Shown: piece by piece, positions 46,301 to 56,201 of the stretch
How positions within the stretch are numbered: the first letter of the stretch is position 1
Layout: every line of letters starts with the position of its first letter
Assembly: GCF_007018905.1 (NCBI RefSeq)
Contig: NZ_CP041402.1
Span: forward strand, 2,964,001-3,028,000
DNA from: Tardiphaga sp. vice304
GTDB taxonomy: Bacteria > Pseudomonadota > Alphaproteobacteria > Rhizobiales > Xanthobacteraceae
DNA length: 64,000 bases
Direction of reading: 5' to 3'
Translations under genes and position numbers: made by a program
Notes under the pieces: model-generated
Told to the model about the DNA's origin: nothing
Database searches by the model: none
The model's input: the letters and a program-made list of their open reading frames with translations, nothing else

Positions 46301-46856
46301 GTCGGGCGCGACCGCCGGCAAGGTCGCCGCGACCGTGGTGACGCGTCAGGAGCGCCGCACAAAGACCGGCAACAAGATGGGCATCACGGGCCTGTCCGAT
46401 CCCACCGGCCATTTCGAGGCCGTGCTGTTCTCGGAAGGCCTCGCCCAGTTCCGTGACGTGCTGGAGCCGGGCGCTGCCGTCTTGCTGCAGCTCGGCGCCG
46501 AACTGCAGGGCGAGGACGTTCGCGCCCGCGTGCTGCATGCCGAGCCGCTGGATGCCGCCGCCGCCAAGACCCAGAAGGGTCTTCGCATCTTCCTGCGCGA
46601 CACCAAGCCGCTGGATTCGATCGTCAAGCGCCTGTCCGGTGACGCGCCGGCGGCCGCCGCCTCCGGCCGCGGCGTGCTGGCACCGAAGCCGACCGCGCCG
46701 TCCGGCGGGGCGGGGGAGGGCGACGTCTCGGTGGTGATGATGCTGAATCTGGAAACCGAGGTCGAAATGAAGCTCCCCGGCCGCTTCCGCATCTCCCCGC
46801 AGATCGCCGGCGCCATCAAGGCGGTGACCGGGGTGGTACAGGTCGAGATGCTGTGA
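43323..46856 (+). CDS. dnaE: DNA polymerase III subunit alpha
   Basis: The 1177-residue replicative polymerase (C-family). An N-terminal PHP domain begins with FVHLHTHSAYSLLKG. The polymerase active site has PGRGSGAGSMVAYVM and the aspartates of MPDFDIDFCQDRRGEV, with a further motif in FNKSHAAAYALVSYHTAYMK. A helix-hairpin-helix region (AGLKGVGGAAVDLIVEER) and an OB domain (VVTRQERRTKTGNKMG) follow. Length matches DnaE1 rather than the damage-inducible DnaE2. ATG 43323 is taken; a TTG four codons earlier is possible. It follows the SOS-boxed peptide gene but has 164 bp of separation. Confidence 0.96.
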   Translation: MSSRPAAAANAGFVHLHTHSAYSLLKGSIKVEKLAALAKADHQPALALTDTDNMFGALEFSEKLVGYGIQPIVGCEIAVDFGDQDPNARNALNAVPARMVFLAARERGYRSLMKLNSRAFLETPIHQTPHIKFEWMLEEAEDLIVLTGGPEGPIAMALNADQAALAATRCDRLGSLFGDRLYIELQRHGVEKERRAEAGLIDLAYAKGFPLVATNEPYFATADDYEAHDALLCIAGGKMIADTERDQLTPDHRFKTRSEMAVLFADLPEALASTVEIAERCSFRPRTRKPILPRFTVGAGSNAADAESEEAEELKRQAQEGLTRRLAVHGVSLGMTEEDYRARLDFELNVINRMNYAGYFLIVADFIKWAKEQGIPVGPGRGSGAGSMVAYVMTITDLDPIKFGLLFERFLNPERVSMPDFDIDFCQDRRGEVITYVQNRYGRDQVAQIITFGTLQARGVLRDVGRVLQMPYGQVDKLTKLVPQNPAAPVTLAAAIESEPKLQAFRDEDPIVKRAFDIALRLEGLTRHASTHAAGIVIGDRPLSELVPMYRDPKSDMPVTQFNMKWVEPAGLVKFDFLGLKTLTVLDVAVKLLKQRNIHVDLPTLPIDDAATYAMLAKGEVVGVFQLESQGMRRALVDMRPDRFEDIIALVALYRPGPMANIPTYCARKHGDEQSEYMHPMLEPILKETYGVIIYQEQVMQIAQVMAGYSLGDADLLRRAMGKKIRAEMEKQRAIFIAGSVKNGVAKEQADTIFDLLAKFADYGFNKSHAAAYALVSYHTAYMKAHYPVEFIAASMTLDMSNTDKLSEFRAEAQRLGIKLEAPNINLSAATFEVADNTIFYALAGLKGVGGAAVDLIVEERKKGLFTSLADFASRASPRAINKRVIESLTAAGAFDTLDANRARVFGGAEAILAACQSAHEDKTIGQKSMFGGAADAPTIMLPQIDNWLPAEKLRREYDAIGFFLSGHPLDDYAVVLKRLRVQSWAEFCRAVKSGATAGKVAATVVTRQERRTKTGNKMGITGLSDPTGHFEAVLFSEGLAQFRDVLEPGAAVLLQLGAELQGEDVRARVLHAEPLDAAAAKTQKGLRIFLRDTKPLDSIVKRLSGDAPAAAASGRGVLAPKPTAPSGGAGEGDVSVVMMLNLETEVEMKLPGRFRISPQIAGAIKAVTGVVQVEML

Positions 46857-46954
46857 TTTCGGTCCACTGGACTCTTCACCCTTAAGGCGCAGAATTACCT
46901 TGTCAGTCGACGCCATGAACGATGGGCGCGGTCGGCTGTTTGGTTTGAAAAGCC

Positions 46955-48169
46955 ATGAGCCGTGCCATGGGTCGATTGCTGAGTATCATCTGGGTCTTCG
47001 CATTGCTTGCTGGTCAGGCGCACGCCAGTGATGGGCCGTCGATGATGCTGACAGGGGCGACCGTCTACGCGTCGCCAACAGCGTCTCCGATTGCCGATGC
47101 CTTGGTGTTGATCTCCGGCGGCATGATCACCGCCGTAGGCAAACGGTCGGACGTGCAGGTGCCGATCGACACGCAGGTGATCGATTGCACAGGCAAGACC
47201 GTAGTCGCCGGTTTCTGGAACAGCCACGTCCATTTCACCGGACCGCAATGGCTTCGGGCTGACAGCGCGCCCGCCGGGCAACTGACGCTGCGCATGCAGG
47301 AGATGCTGACGCGCTGGGGTTTTACCACCGTTTGGGATCTCGGCTCCGTGCCGCAAAACTCTCTTTCATTGCGAGCTCGCGTCGAAAGCGGCGAGGTCGC
47401 AGGGCCCAAAATACTTCTCGCGCCTAACTTCTTTCCGAAAGGCGGCCATCCGATCTATGTGCCGGCCGACGTGGAGGTGCCCGAGCCTGGGACGCCGGGC
47501 GAGATGACAAATCTGGTCTCTGAGGCGTTTGGCATGGGCAGCGACGGCGTGAAGCTTTTTACCGGCTCGTTCAGGGGCCCCAAGCCGGTGGTCAACATGG
47601 ACCCGGCTGTGGCCAAGGCAGCCGTCGATGTCGCCCATGCGCGAGGCAGGCCGGTCTTCGCCCATCCACAGAACAAGGCAGGCGTGGACATCGTGCTGGC
47701 GACCCATGTCGATGTGATGGCTCACACCGTACCCGCGCAGCACAACTACAGCGAGGAACAATTGAGTCTCGCCAGAGCCGAGGGCACGGCCTTGATCCCA
47801 ACGCTGACGCTATGGACGACAGCGCCGCTGCTGGCGTCCAGCATGGTCGACGCCGGAGTGCTGCAACTGAAGACCTTTTCGGACAATGGCGGCACCATCC
47901 TGTTCGGCACAGACGTAGGCTTCACAAAAATCGTCGATACCACGTTGGAATTGGAATTGATGGGACGCGCGCTGTCGGCCAGTCAGGTTCTCGCGGCGCT
48001 GACCACCAATCCGGCGGGCTTCTTCCATGCCGCGCGAAAAGGGCGAGTGGAGGTGGGAATGGATGCCGATCTGGTGGTGCTGGACGGTGATCCTGCCGCC
48101 GACGTCCGCAACCTTGCGAAGGTCGGCATGACTATCCGGGCCGGGCGGACCATTTATCAGAAGCCATGA
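46955..48169 (+). CDS. Exported amidohydrolase
   Basis: A 404-residue metal-dependent hydrolase with a signal peptide (LLSIIWVFALLAGQAHA, residues about 8-24), so periplasmic. The metal motif is FWNSHVHFTG, with LRVESG-type loops, GSDGVKLFTG (position of the carboxylated lysine in the family), VFAHPQN and MAHTVPA histidines, and an aspartate in LFGTDVGFTK. The C-terminal AARKGRVEVGMDADLVVLDG is the usual barrel-closing part of imidazolonepropionase-like proteins. The substrate is not evident. Two in-frame ATGs (46955, 46967) are possible starts. Confidence 0.82.
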   Translation: MSRAMGRLLSIIWVFALLAGQAHASDGPSMMLTGATVYASPTASPIADALVLISGGMITAVGKRSDVQVPIDTQVIDCTGKTVVAGFWNSHVHFTGPQWLRADSAPAGQLTLRMQEMLTRWGFTTVWDLGSVPQNSLSLRARVESGEVAGPKILLAPNFFPKGGHPIYVPADVEVPEPGTPGEMTNLVSEAFGMGSDGVKLFTGSFRGPKPVVNMDPAVAKAAVDVAHARGRPVFAHPQNKAGVDIVLATHVDVMAHTVPAQHNYSEEQLSLARAEGTALIPTLTLWTTAPLLASSMVDAGVLQLKTFSDNGGTILFGTDVGFTKIVDTTLELELMGRALSASQVLAALTTNPAGFFHAARKGRVEVGMDADLVVLDGDPAADVRNLAKVGMTIRAGRTIYQKP

Positions 48170-48226
48170 TGCAGGGGCCAGCGGGCGGGGTGCTCCGCGC
48201 CGTTCAGGCGGACAGCACAGCTTTGT

Positions 48227-48430
48227 TCAGGCGGCGGGCAGGGTGATCGGGCCGAATGAAGCTTTCGGATAGAGGTAGTCCTCTCCGGATTCATCAATGA
48301 CGCGCAGCATCCCATGCTTGTCAGCATCCTGATCAACCAGCGCGATGTAGATCTTTCGTCTTTCCAGCGAGGCGTCGTAGCCGTCGTTATCGAGGCATAC
48401 GACGAGTTGTTCCGATGGTGTCTCGGTCAT
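48227..48430 (-). CDS. Small hypothetical protein
   Basis: A 67-residue protein, MTETPSEQLVVCLDNDGYDA at its start, followed by a pattern of strands (RKIYIALVDQDADKHGMLRV and GEDYLYPKASFGPITL). A GGAGGG site lies 7 bp before ATG 48430. I do not recognise a named family; it looks like a small stand-alone beta-rich domain. It is convergent with the amidohydrolase gene. Confidence 0.65.
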   Translation of the reverse strand: MTETPSEQLVVCLDNDGYDASLERRKIYIALVDQDADKHGMLRVIDESGEDYLYPKASFGPITLPAA

Positions 48431-48567
48431 GGTCTGCCCTCCAAAGAGGTGCTTGATCCGGTCATGGTGCCCAATTGCCGTGTTATATCCTCAAAATGCC
48501 CGGCGGGGTATTTGTGACGGCATATCCCGCCAGTCACGCAGAAAAACCTGCAAGTGTCCGGTTTGCC

Positions 48568-48595
48568 TTGCTTATCCCGGGAATCCGGCTATATA
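48568..48595 (+). promoter_or_regulatory. Promoter of rpsB-tsf
   Basis: TTGCTT and TATATA with 16 bp between them. Transcription would start near 48602, giving a leader of about 120 bases with GGCCTCACGGCC-type repeats before the GGAGGA and ATG of rpsB. Such long leaders often serve S2 autoregulation. Confidence 0.55.
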
Positions 48596-48723
48596 CCGCG
48601 CCATCTCACACGGAAGCACGGCCTCACGGCCATCCGGTGGCATTCCGGCCTCACAGCAGATTTCCTGCCTAAACGCTTGATTGCTCACACGCTTCCGGAG
48701 GAACCAACCGGAGAATTAGAACT

Positions 48724-49719
48724 ATGGCGATTCCTGAATTTTCTATGCGTCAGCTCCTCGAAGCCGGCGTCCACTTTGGCCACCAGTCGCACCGCTGGAA
48801 CCCGAAGATGGCTGACTACATCTTCGGCGCGCGCAACAACATCCACATTATCGATCTCGCCCAGACCGTGCCGCTGCTTCACCGCGCGCTGCAGGCTGTG
48901 TCGGACACCGTCGCCAAGGGTGGTCGCATCCTGTTCGTCGGCACCAAGCGCCAGGCCCAGGACGTCGTGGCCGAAGCTGCCAAGCGTTCGGCGATGTACT
49001 TCGTCAATTCGCGCTGGCTCGGCGGCACGCTGACCAACTGGAAGACCATTTCCGGTTCGATCAAGCGCCTGCGCCACCTCGATGAAGTGCTCAACTCGGG
49101 CGATGCCTCGGCCTACACCAAGAAGGAGCGCCTGACGCTGCAGCGCGAGCGCGACAAGCTCGACCGTTCGCTCGGCGGCATCAAGGACATGGGCGGTCTG
49201 CCCGACCTGATCTTCGTGATCGACACCAACAAGGAAGACATCGCGATCCAGGAAGCCCAGCGCCTGGGCATCCCGGTGGCGGCGATCGTCGACACCAACT
49301 CGGACCCCAAGGGCATCACCTATGTGGTCCCGGGCAATGACGACGCCGGCCGTGCGCTGACGCTGTATTGCGACCTGATCGCCCGCGCCGTCATCGACGG
49401 CATCTCGCGCGCCCAGGGCGATTCCGGCTACGACATCGGCGCCTCGGCGGCCCCGATCGAGGAAGCCATCGCGGCTCCGGAAGCCGCCGGCTTCCAGGGT
49501 CTGGCGGGTCCCCGCGGCACCGCCGACGACCTCAAGAAGCTCACCGGCGTGTCCGGCGAGATCGAGAAGAAGTTCAACGACCTCGGCATCTTCCACTTCT
49601 GGCAGCTGGCCGAGCTCGATCACGACAACGCCCACAAGATCGGCGAAGAGGTCGGCCTGCCGACCCGTGCCGATGGCTGGGTCGCCCAGGCCAAGGCGAT
49701 GACGGCGGAAGCCGAGTAA
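48724..49719 (+). CDS. rpsB: 30S ribosomal protein S2 with C-terminal extension
   Basis: A 331-residue small-subunit protein; E. coli S2 is about 240. Residues 1-225 are standard S2 ([20 protein letters not shown], then [20 protein letters not shown]). After a short linker, the last ~65 residues form a helix-hairpin-helix-like module ([20 protein letters not shown] and [11 protein letters not shown]) that ends GWVAQAKAM. Similar modules occur on other rhizobial proteins, such as L21. The gene has its own promoter and a terminator-like hairpin after it. Confidence 0.97.
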   Translation: MAIPEFSMRQLLEAGVHFGHQSHRWNPKMADYIFGARNNIHIIDLAQTVPLLHRALQAVSDTVAKGGRILFVGTKRQAQDVVAEAAKRSAMYFVNSRWLGGTLTNWKTISGSIKRLRHLDEVLNSGDASAYTKKERLTLQRERDKLDRSLGGIKDMGGLPDLIFVIDTNKEDIAIQEAQRLGIPVAAIVDTNSDPKGITYVVPGNDDAGRALTLYCDLIARAVIDGISRAQGDSGYDIGASAAPIEEAIAAPEAAGFQGLAGPRGTADDLKKLTGVSGEIEKKFNDLGIFHFWQLAELDHDNAHKIGEEVGLPTRADGWVAQAKAMTAEAE

Positions 49720-49744
49720 TCACGCTCACGCGTCTGAGAGTTAA

Positions 49745-49773
49745 GTGTGGCCGGGGTTCCGGCCACACTTTTT
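49745..49773 (+). terminator. Terminator or attenuator between rpsB and tsf
   Basis: GTGTGGCCGG and CCGGCCACAC form a perfect 10-bp stem with a 4-base loop, followed by TTTTT. It lies 25 bp after the rpsB stop and about 100 bp before tsf, so tsf depends on read-through or another promoter. Confidence 0.85.
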
Positions 49774-49869
49774 CGGTTCTACTTCCTCACGATGAAAATT
49801 CCTGTGGCGTCGCGTGGCATGCAGCATCGGCTGCGCCCGCTTCAGCCCTGGCAGGCAAAGGGTTCAACG

Positions 49870-50793
49870 ATGGCAACGATTACCGCAGCGATGGTCAAGG
49901 ACCTCCGCGAGACCACCGGCGTCGGCATGATGGACTGCAAGAACGCGCTCACTGCCAATGACGGCGACATGCAGGCATCGATCGACTGGCTGCGCGCCAA
50001 GGGCCTCTCCAAGGCCGCCAAGAAGGCCGACCGCGTCGCCGCGGAAGGCCTGATCGGCGTCGTCACCGCCGGCGCCAAGGGCGTCGTCGTCGAAGTCAAT
50101 TCCGAGACCGATTTCGTCGCCCGCAACGAGCAGTTCCAGGGCCTGGTCAAGATGATCGCTCAGGTCGCGCTCAAGGCCGGCGGCGATGTCGATGCGATCA
50201 AGGCGCACCAGGTCGGTGACGCCACCGTCGAAACCGCGATCACCGAAGCGATCGCGACCATCGGCGAGAACATGTCGCTGCGCCGCGCCGCCCTGCTCGA
50301 AGTCTCGGCCGGCGTCGTCTCCAGCTACGTGCACAACGCCGTGACCGAAGGCCTCGGCAAGATGGGCATCATCGTCGCGCTGGAATCGACCGGCAAGACC
50401 GACGAACTCGCCGTGCTCGGCAAGCAGATCGCGATGCATGTCGCCGCCGCCAACCCGCAGGCGCTTGATTCGACCTCGCTCGATCCCGCCGTCGTGGCGC
50501 GCGAGAAGGACGTGATGGCGGACAAGTATCGCCAGCAGGGCAAGCCGGAAGCGATGATCGAGAAGATCGTCGAGAACGGCCTGAAGACCTATTACAAGGA
50601 AGTCTGCCTGCTCGATCAGGCCTTCATCCACGACACCGCCAAGTCGGTCGCCCAGGCCGTCAAGGAAGCCGAAGGCAAGGTCGGCGCGCCGATCAAGCTG
50701 ACCGGCTTCGTGCGCTACGCGCTCGGCGAAGGCATCGAGAAGCAGACCTCGGACTTCGCCGCCGAAGTCGCCGCCGCCAGCGGTCAGAAGTAA
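49870..50793 (+). CDS. tsf: Translation elongation factor Ts
   Basis: A 307-residue nucleotide exchange factor that regenerates EF-Tu-GTP. The N-terminal UBA-like helix pair is [20 protein letters not shown] with the TDFVARN motif in [18 protein letters not shown], the element that enters EF-Tu. Start ATG 49870; an in-frame extension of 41 codons upstream runs through the rpsB terminator and is not real. Confidence 0.96.
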   Translation: MATITAAMVKDLRETTGVGMMDCKNALTANDGDMQASIDWLRAKGLSKAAKKADRVAAEGLIGVVTAGAKGVVVEVNSETDFVARNEQFQGLVKMIAQVALKAGGDVDAIKAHQVGDATVETAITEAIATIGENMSLRRAALLEVSAGVVSSYVHNAVTEGLGKMGIIVALESTGKTDELAVLGKQIAMHVAAANPQALDSTSLDPAVVAREKDVMADKYRQQGKPEAMIEKIVENGLKTYYKEVCLLDQAFIHDTAKSVAQAVKEAEGKVGAPIKLTGFVRYALGEGIEKQTSDFAAEVAAASGQK

Positions 50794-50812
50794 GCACGAC
50801 TTGTTACATAAG

Positions 50813-50838
50813 ACTCCCGGCGGATCGACGCCGGGAGT
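50813..50838 (+). terminator. Hairpin between tsf and pyrH
   Basis: ACTCCCGGCG and CGCCGGGAGT form a perfect 10-bp stem with a 6-base loop. No T run follows, so it may be a pause or processing site. Confidence 0.45.
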
Positions 50839-50866
50839 TGCCGCCTCGAAAGGAAGCGATCGCATC

Positions 50867-51583
50867 ATGGGTGAGCCGCTCTATCGTCGCGTCGTGATCA
50901 AGCTTTCAGGCGAATATTTTGCCGGCGGCCAGCCGTTCGGCATCGACCAGCCCACCATCGACCGCATTGCCGGCGACCTCATCGCGGCCCAGAAGCTCGG
51001 CGTCGAGATCGCCGTCGTGGTCGGCGGCGGCAATATTTTTCGCGGCGTCGAAGTGTCCTCGCGCGGCGTGTCGCGCCCGACCGGCGACACCATGGGCATG
51101 CTCGCCACCGTGATGAACTGCCTGGCGCTTGAAGCTGCGATCGAGCGTCGCGCGGTGCCGGCCCGCACCCTGTCGGCGATGGTCATGCCGCAGGTCTGCG
51201 AGCTGTTCACCCGTGCTGCCGCGCACAAATATCTCTCCGAAGGCCGCATCGTGCTGCTCGCCGGCGGCACCGGCAATCCGTATTTCACCACCGACACGAC
51301 AGCGGTGCTGCGCGCCGCCGAAATCGGCGCCGCGGCGGTGCTCAAGGCGACCAATGTCGATGGCGTCTACAGCGCGGATCCGAAGAAGCACCCGGCCGCC
51401 ACGCGGTTCGAGCGGCTCAGCCATTCGCAGGCGGTCGAGGGTAACTACAAGGTCATGGACGCGACCGCTTTCGCGCTTGCCCGCGAGACGGCGCTGCCTA
51501 TCATCGTATTTTCGATCGCCGAGCCGGGTTCGATCGGCGCCATTCTGACCGGTACAGGCCGCGGCACCATCGTCGCGGGCTGA
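50867..51583 (+). CDS. pyrH: UMP kinase
   Basis: A 238-residue bacterial-type uridylate kinase of the amino acid kinase fold, forming UDP from UMP. It has [31 protein letters not shown] and [17 protein letters not shown] 50867 lies 14 bp after an AGGAAG; an upstream in-frame start would run through the hairpin. The usual neighbour of frr and uppS. Confidence 0.96.
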   Translation: MGEPLYRRVVIKLSGEYFAGGQPFGIDQPTIDRIAGDLIAAQKLGVEIAVVVGGGNIFRGVEVSSRGVSRPTGDTMGMLATVMNCLALEAAIERRAVPARTLSAMVMPQVCELFTRAAAHKYLSEGRIVLLAGGTGNPYFTTDTTAVLRAAEIGAAAVLKATNVDGVYSADPKKHPAATRFERLSHSQAVEGNYKVMDATAFALARETALPIIVFSIAEPGSIGAILTGTGRGTIVAG

Positions 51584-51640
51584 TTTTCAGTGTAGCCCGG
51601 CCGCGGTGCGGAGCAGGGCAGGTTTCAAGAGGAGAGCTGC

Positions 51641-52207
51641 ATGGCCCCGTTGGCCCCATTCGATATCAACGACCTCAAGCGCCGTATGCAGGGCGCCACT
51701 GCCGCGCTGAAGCACGAACTCGGCGGACTGCGCACCGGGCGCGCCGCGGCCTCGATGCTGGAGCCGGTGCAGGTGGAAGCCTATGGCAGCCATGTGCCGT
51801 TGAAGTCGGTCGCCACCATCTCGGTGCCGGAGCCGCGCCTTTTGTCGGTGCAGGTCTGGGACAAGTCGATGGTCAAGGCCGTCGAAAAGGCGCTCGTCGA
51901 TTCCAACCTTGGCCTCAGCCCCGCCACGGAGGGCACGACGTTGCGCTTGCGGATTCCCGAGCTCAACGAAGAGCGCCGCAAGGAACTGGTGAAGGTCGGT
52001 AATAAATACGCCGAGGCCGCCAAGGTCGCCGTCCGCCATGTCCGCCGCGACGGCATCGACCACATCAAGAAGCTCGAGAAGGCGCACGACATCACCGAGG
52101 ACGACCAGAAGCGCCTCGACAACGACGTGCAGAAGGCGACCGACGCCTCGATCGCCGAAATCGACCAGATGCTGGCCGCCAAGGAAAAGGAAATCATGAC
52201 GGTCTAG
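51641..52207 (+). CDS. frr: Ribosome recycling factor
   Basis: A 188-residue factor that, with EF-G, splits the post-termination ribosome. Typical sequences are [20 protein letters not shown], then [19 protein letters not shown] and [19 protein letters not shown], with a C-terminal helix full of Lys/Asp pairs. AAGAGGAG lies before the ATG. Confidence 0.97.
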   Translation: MAPLAPFDINDLKRRMQGATAALKHELGGLRTGRAAASMLEPVQVEAYGSHVPLKSVATISVPEPRLLSVQVWDKSMVKAVEKALVDSNLGLSPATEGTTLRLRIPELNEERRKELVKVGNKYAEAAKVAVRHVRRDGIDHIKKLEKAHDITEDDQKRLDNDVQKATDASIAEIDQMLAAKEKEIMTV

Positions 52208-52302
52208 CGCGATCCTTCGCGCTGGCGCGACGGACAGCAAGGCCTGCCGTCGCGCCCCTATTTGACTTGAAAGCGCATGATGTCATGCGCAGGGACCAAC
52301 CG

Positions 52303-53058
52303 ATGTCGAACGCCGCCGCGCCCGCAACTGATGGATCGGACCGATCCACGCCTTTGCATGTCGCGATCATCATGGACGGCAACGGGCGCTGGGCCTCCGC
52401 ACGCGGCCTGCCGCGCGCCGAGGGCCACCGCCGCGGCGTCGATGCGCTGCGCCGCGTCGTCCGTGCCGCCAACGAAATCGGCATTCTCTATCTCACGATA
52501 TTCTCCTTCAGCTCGGAGAACTGGTCGCGTCCGGCGACAGAAATCCGCGACCTGTTCGGATTGCTGCGTCGCTTCATCCGCAACGATCTGGCGACGCTGC
52601 ATGCCGACGGCGTCTGCGTTCGCGTGATCGGCGAGCGCGAAGGGCTCGATCCCGATATCCGTTCGCTGCTCTCCGAAGCCGAGGATCTGACCCGCGGCAA
52701 CACCCGGCTCAATCTCGTGGTGGCTTTCAACTACGGCTCGCGCCACGAGATCGCCAAGGCCGCGCAGCGCCTGGCGCAGGAAGTCGCCGACGGCAAGCGC
52801 ACGCCGGACAGCATCAATGTCGATACGCTCGGGCAGTATCTCGACGCGCCGGACATTCCGGATCCCGATCTGATTATCCGCACCTCCGGCGAACAGCGAC
52901 TTTCGAACTTCCTGATGTGGCAGGCCGCGTATAGCGAGCTTGTTTTCGTGCCGATGCACTGGCCGGATTTCGACAAGGCCGCGCTGGAAGGCGCGATCGC
53001 CGAATACGCCCGCCGCGAGCGCCGCTTCGGCGGTCTTGCTGCGAAGACCGGTTCGTGA
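52303..53058 (+). CDS. uppS: Undecaprenyl diphosphate synthase
   Basis: A 251-residue cis-prenyltransferase that makes the C55 lipid carrier for cell-wall and O-antigen synthesis. The catalytic aspartate is in [23 protein letters not shown] and [19 protein letters not shown] are family motifs that bind Mg and the allylic pyrophosphate. ATG 52303 is preceded by CAGGGA; earlier in-frame codons are unlikely. It overlaps cdsA (GTGA). Confidence 0.96.
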   Translation: MSNAAAPATDGSDRSTPLHVAIIMDGNGRWASARGLPRAEGHRRGVDALRRVVRAANEIGILYLTIFSFSSENWSRPATEIRDLFGLLRRFIRNDLATLHADGVCVRVIGEREGLDPDIRSLLSEAEDLTRGNTRLNLVVAFNYGSRHEIAKAAQRLAQEVADGKRTPDSINVDTLGQYLDAPDIPDPDLIIRTSGEQRLSNFLMWQAAYSELVFVPMHWPDFDKAALEGAIAEYARRERRFGGLAAKTGS

Positions 53059-53777
53059 CGGACGTGGATCACGACGGCGGCGCGCCGAAACAGGTCGATG
53101 ACCGCGGTCTGCGAAACCTCCTGATGCGCGTGCTCGCCGCGCTGGTGCTGATCCCGGTCGCGATCGGCGTCGCCTATGCCGGCGGCTGGTGGTGGGCTGC
53201 GCTGGTGATCGCGGTTTCGATCGGCCTGTTCGTCGAATGGCGGATGATTGTCGGCGCGGGCAGCATGGGCTGGATCGCGCTCGGCTTGCTTTATGCCGCA
53301 GCCGCGCTGGCGGCGTCCATCGTAGTGCGGCTGGACCCGGTCTGGGGTTTTGCGGCGCTGATGTTCGTGCTGCTGGTCGTTTGGGTCACCGACATCGGCG
53401 GCTATTTCGCGGGCAGGGGGATCGGCGGCCCGAAACTGTGGCCGCGGGTCAGCCCGAAGAAGACCTGGGCCGGCGCGATCGGCGGCCTGGTGCTCAGCCT
53501 CGGCGTGGCCTTTGGTTTTGCGGCCTACGGAATCGGCCGGATCGGGCCGCTGCTGGTACTCGCCACCGCGCTGACGGTCACGTCGCAGCTCGGCGACCTG
53601 TTCGAATCGGCGGTCAAGCGCCGCTTCGGCGTCAAGGATTCCAGCCACATCATTCCCGGCCACGGCGGTCTCCTGGACCGGCTGGATGGCTACGTCTTCG
53701 CGATTGTCGCTGCCGCGGTGATCGGTCTTTTACGCGGCGGCGCCGATGGTGTCGGCCGCGGTCTTATGGTTTGGTGA
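53055..53777 (+). CDS. cdsA: Phosphatidate cytidylyltransferase
   Basis: A 240-residue integral membrane enzyme that makes CDP-diacylglycerol from phosphatidate and CTP. About six or seven spans. The family signature near the end is [20 protein letters not shown] with [10 protein letters not shown], and the [12 protein letters not shown] motif precedes it. GTG start overlaps the uppS stop. Somewhat shorter than E. coli CdsA. Confidence 0.95.
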   Translation: MTDVDHDGGAPKQVDDRGLRNLLMRVLAALVLIPVAIGVAYAGGWWWAALVIAVSIGLFVEWRMIVGAGSMGWIALGLLYAAAALAASIVVRLDPVWGFAALMFVLLVVWVTDIGGYFAGRGIGGPKLWPRVSPKKTWAGAIGGLVLSLGVAFGFAAYGIGRIGPLLVLATALTVTSQLGDLFESAVKRRFGVKDSSHIIPGHGGLLDRLDGYVFAIVAAAVIGLLRGGADGVGRGLMVW

Positions 53778-53781
53778 TCCG

Positions 53782-55005
53782 ATGAGTGCTGTTCCTCTGC
53801 GAAACAATAAGGCCGCCGCGTCCAGCGTGCGCCGCGTAACCGTTCTCGGCGCCACCGGCTCGATCGGTGACAGCACGATGGACCTGATCCGCGCCGCGCC
53901 GGAACGCTATCAGGTGGAGGCGTTGACCGCCAACACCAACGTCGAAGGCCTGGTGAAACTCGCCAAGGAATTCCGCGCCCGCTTCGTCGCGGTCGCCGAT
54001 GCGTCCAAACTGGCCGAATTGCGGTCGGCGCTGGCCGGCACCGGCATCCAGTGCGGCGCCGGCGACAGCGCCATCGTCGAGGCCGCGGAGCGTCCGTCGG
54101 ACTGGCTGATGGCCGCGGTATCCGGCGCGGCCGGGCTGAAGCCGGCGCTGGCGGCGGTGGACCGCGGCGCCACCATCGCGCTGGCCAACAAGGAATGCCT
54201 GGTCTGTGCCGGTGATTTCTTCATGCAGCGCGCCGCCAAGGCGGGGGCCTGCATCCTGCCGGCGGATTCCGAGCATAATGCGCTGTTCCAGGCGCTCGGC
54301 TCCGGCAGCCGCGAAGAACTGACGAAGGTCATCATCACCGCGTCCGGCGGGCCGTTCCGCACCTGGGCCGCCGCCGACATCGAGCAGGCGACGCTCGCGC
54401 AGGCCTTGAAGCACCCGAACTGGTCGATGGGGCAGAAGATTACCATCGATTCCGCCTCGATGATGAACAAGGGCCTCGAAGTGATCGAGGCCTCCTATCT
54501 GTTCGCGCTGACGCCGGACGAGATCGACGTATTGGTGCATCCGCAGTCGATCGTCCATGGCATGGTCGAATTCCGCGATTTCTCGGTGCTGGCGCAGCTC
54601 GGCTCGCCGGACATGCGGACGCCGATCGCGCATTGCCTGGGCTGGCCGGACCGCATTCCGGGCCGGGCCGCGCCGCTCGATCTGGCCAAGATCGGCACGC
54701 TCACCTTCGAGGCGCCGGATTATGTGCGTTTCCCCGGCCTCAAACTGGCCTTTGACGCGCTGCGCACCGGCCACGGCGCGACCACGGTCTACAACGCCGC
54801 CAACGAAGTCGCGGTCGCGGCCTTCATCGCGCAGAAAATCCGGTTCGGTGCGATCGCGCGGCTGGTCGAGGCGACCATGAATGACTGGGTGCGGTCAGGT
54901 AATTTGGCACCGCTTTCGTCGGCCGATGACGCCATCGCCGTTGACCATAGCGCGCGAAAAATGGCTGCCACCCTCTTGCCTCAAATTGCCGCAAAGGCAA
55001 CCTAG
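53782..55005 (+). CDS. dxr: 1-deoxy-D-xylulose 5-phosphate reductoisomerase
   Basis: A 407-residue NADPH enzyme that makes 2-C-methyl-D-erythritol 4-phosphate, the committed step of the MEP isoprenoid route. The NADPH loop is [30 protein letters not shown] and [14 protein letters not shown] hold the metal and substrate residues, with [16 protein letters not shown] after them. ATG 53782 begins just after cdsA. Confidence 0.96.
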   Translation: MSAVPLRNNKAAASSVRRVTVLGATGSIGDSTMDLIRAAPERYQVEALTANTNVEGLVKLAKEFRARFVAVADASKLAELRSALAGTGIQCGAGDSAIVEAAERPSDWLMAAVSGAAGLKPALAAVDRGATIALANKECLVCAGDFFMQRAAKAGACILPADSEHNALFQALGSGSREELTKVIITASGGPFRTWAAADIEQATLAQALKHPNWSMGQKITIDSASMMNKGLEVIEASYLFALTPDEIDVLVHPQSIVHGMVEFRDFSVLAQLGSPDMRTPIAHCLGWPDRIPGRAAPLDLAKIGTLTFEAPDYVRFPGLKLAFDALRTGHGATTVYNAANEVAVAAFIAQKIRFGAIARLVEATMNDWVRSGNLAPLSSADDAIAVDHSARKMAATLLPQIAAKAT

Positions 55006-55049
55006 TCAATTGGGGACGAAGCTTGCGGCTTCGCGTGTAGGGGATTGCG

Positions 55050-56201
55050 ATGCTCGGGTTTTTTGAACACGGTTTCAATACGTTAAGCCACGGATTGATA
55101 GGTTACATCATTCCGTTTCTGTTCGTATTGACGATTGTGGTGTTCTTCCACGAACTCGGCCATTTCCTGGTCGCGCGCTGGAACGGCGTGAAGGTGCTGA
55201 CCTTCTCGCTCGGTTTCGGGCCGGAGATCATAGGCTTCAACGACCGCCACGGCACGCGCTGGAAGATCTCGGCGATCCCGCTGGGTGGTTACGTCAAGTT
55301 TTTCGGCGATGAGAGCGAAGCCTCGACGCCGTCGTCGGCCACGCTGTCGGGCATGTCGGCCGACGAGCGCCAGGGCAGCTTCCACCACAAGCGGGTAGGG
55401 CAGCGCGCCGCGATCGTCGCGGCCGGCCCGATCGCCAATTTCATCCTCGCCATCGTCATCTTCACCTGCCTGTTCACCTTCTTCGGCAAGCCCTCGACCA
55501 CCGCGCAGGTCGATACCGTGCAGGTCGGCAGCGCCGCCGCAGCAGCCGGCTTCCAGTCCGGCGACGTCATCAAGTCGATCGACGGCAACGCGATCGGCAG
55601 CTTTTCCGACATGCAGCGCATCGTCGGCACCAAGGCCGGCGAGCAGCTCTCCTTCGGCATCAAGCGCGGCGATTCGATCGTCGAGCTGAAGGCGACCCCT
55701 GAACTCAAGGAAGTCAAAGACAGCTTCGGCAACGTGCATCGCCTTGGCGTGCTCGGGATTACCCGCTCGGCCGCGGCCGGCGAGGCAACCACCGAGAAGG
55801 TCAACCCGGCGGCGGCTCTGGTGCTCGGCGTCAAGGAGACCTGGTTCGTGGTCGAACGCACCCTGTCCTATATCGGTGGTGTGTTCACCGGCCGCGAGGC
55901 GGCCGACCAGGTCGGCGGCCCGCTGCGAATCGCCCAGATCTCGGGGCAGGTGGCTACCATCGGAATCACCGCGCTGATCCACCTGGCGGCGGTACTTTCG
56001 ATCTCGATCGGCCTGCTGAACCTGTTTCCGGTGCCGTTGCTGGATGGCGGTCACCTGCTGTTCTATGCCTTCGAGGCGGTGCGCGGCCGGCCACTTTCGG
56101 AGCGCGCCCAGGAGATGGGGTTCCGCGTCGGACTGGGACTTGTGCTGATGTTGATGGTGTTTGCGACCTATAACGACATTCTTCATCTGGCATCATCATG
56201 A
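55050..56201 (+). CDS. rseP: RseP/MmpA site-2 zinc metalloprotease
   Basis: A 383-residue inner-membrane protease that cuts transmembrane anti-sigma factors or regulators (S2P). Zinc motif VVFFHELGHFLVARWNG near residue 35 and the second motif VPLLDGGHLLFYAFEA near 335. One PDZ domain (about 150-235) contains SAAAAAGFQSGDVIKSIDGN. Lies between dxr and bamA, as in most proteobacteria. Confidence 0.95.
   Translation: MLGFFEHGFNTLSHGLIGYIIPFLFVLTIVVFFHELGHFLVARWNGVKVLTFSLGFGPEIIGFNDRHGTRWKISAIPLGGYVKFFGDESEASTPSSATLSGMSADERQGSFHHKRVGQRAAIVAAGPIANFILAIVIFTCLFTFFGKPSTTAQVDTVQVGSAAAAAGFQSGDVIKSIDGNAIGSFSDMQRIVGTKAGEQLSFGIKRGDSIVELKATPELKEVKDSFGNVHRLGVLGITRSAAAGEATTEKVNPAAALVLGVKETWFVVERTLSYIGGVFTGREAADQVGGPLRIAQISGQVATIGITALIHLAAVLSISIGLLNLFPVPLLDGGHLLFYAFEAVRGRPLSERAQEMGFRVGLGLVLMLMVFATYNDILHLASS

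Noticed and set aside
43254..46916. A 1220-codon open frame on the strand opposite dnaE
   Set aside because: It is a GC-rich mirror of the dnaE reading frame; the translated content is Arg/His/Gly-rich with no domain, and dnaE motifs on the plus strand are complete.
49747..49869. 41-codon N-terminal extension of EF-Ts
   Set aside because: It would begin inside the rpsB terminator hairpin; EF-Ts proteins start at the [14 protein letters not shown] position.
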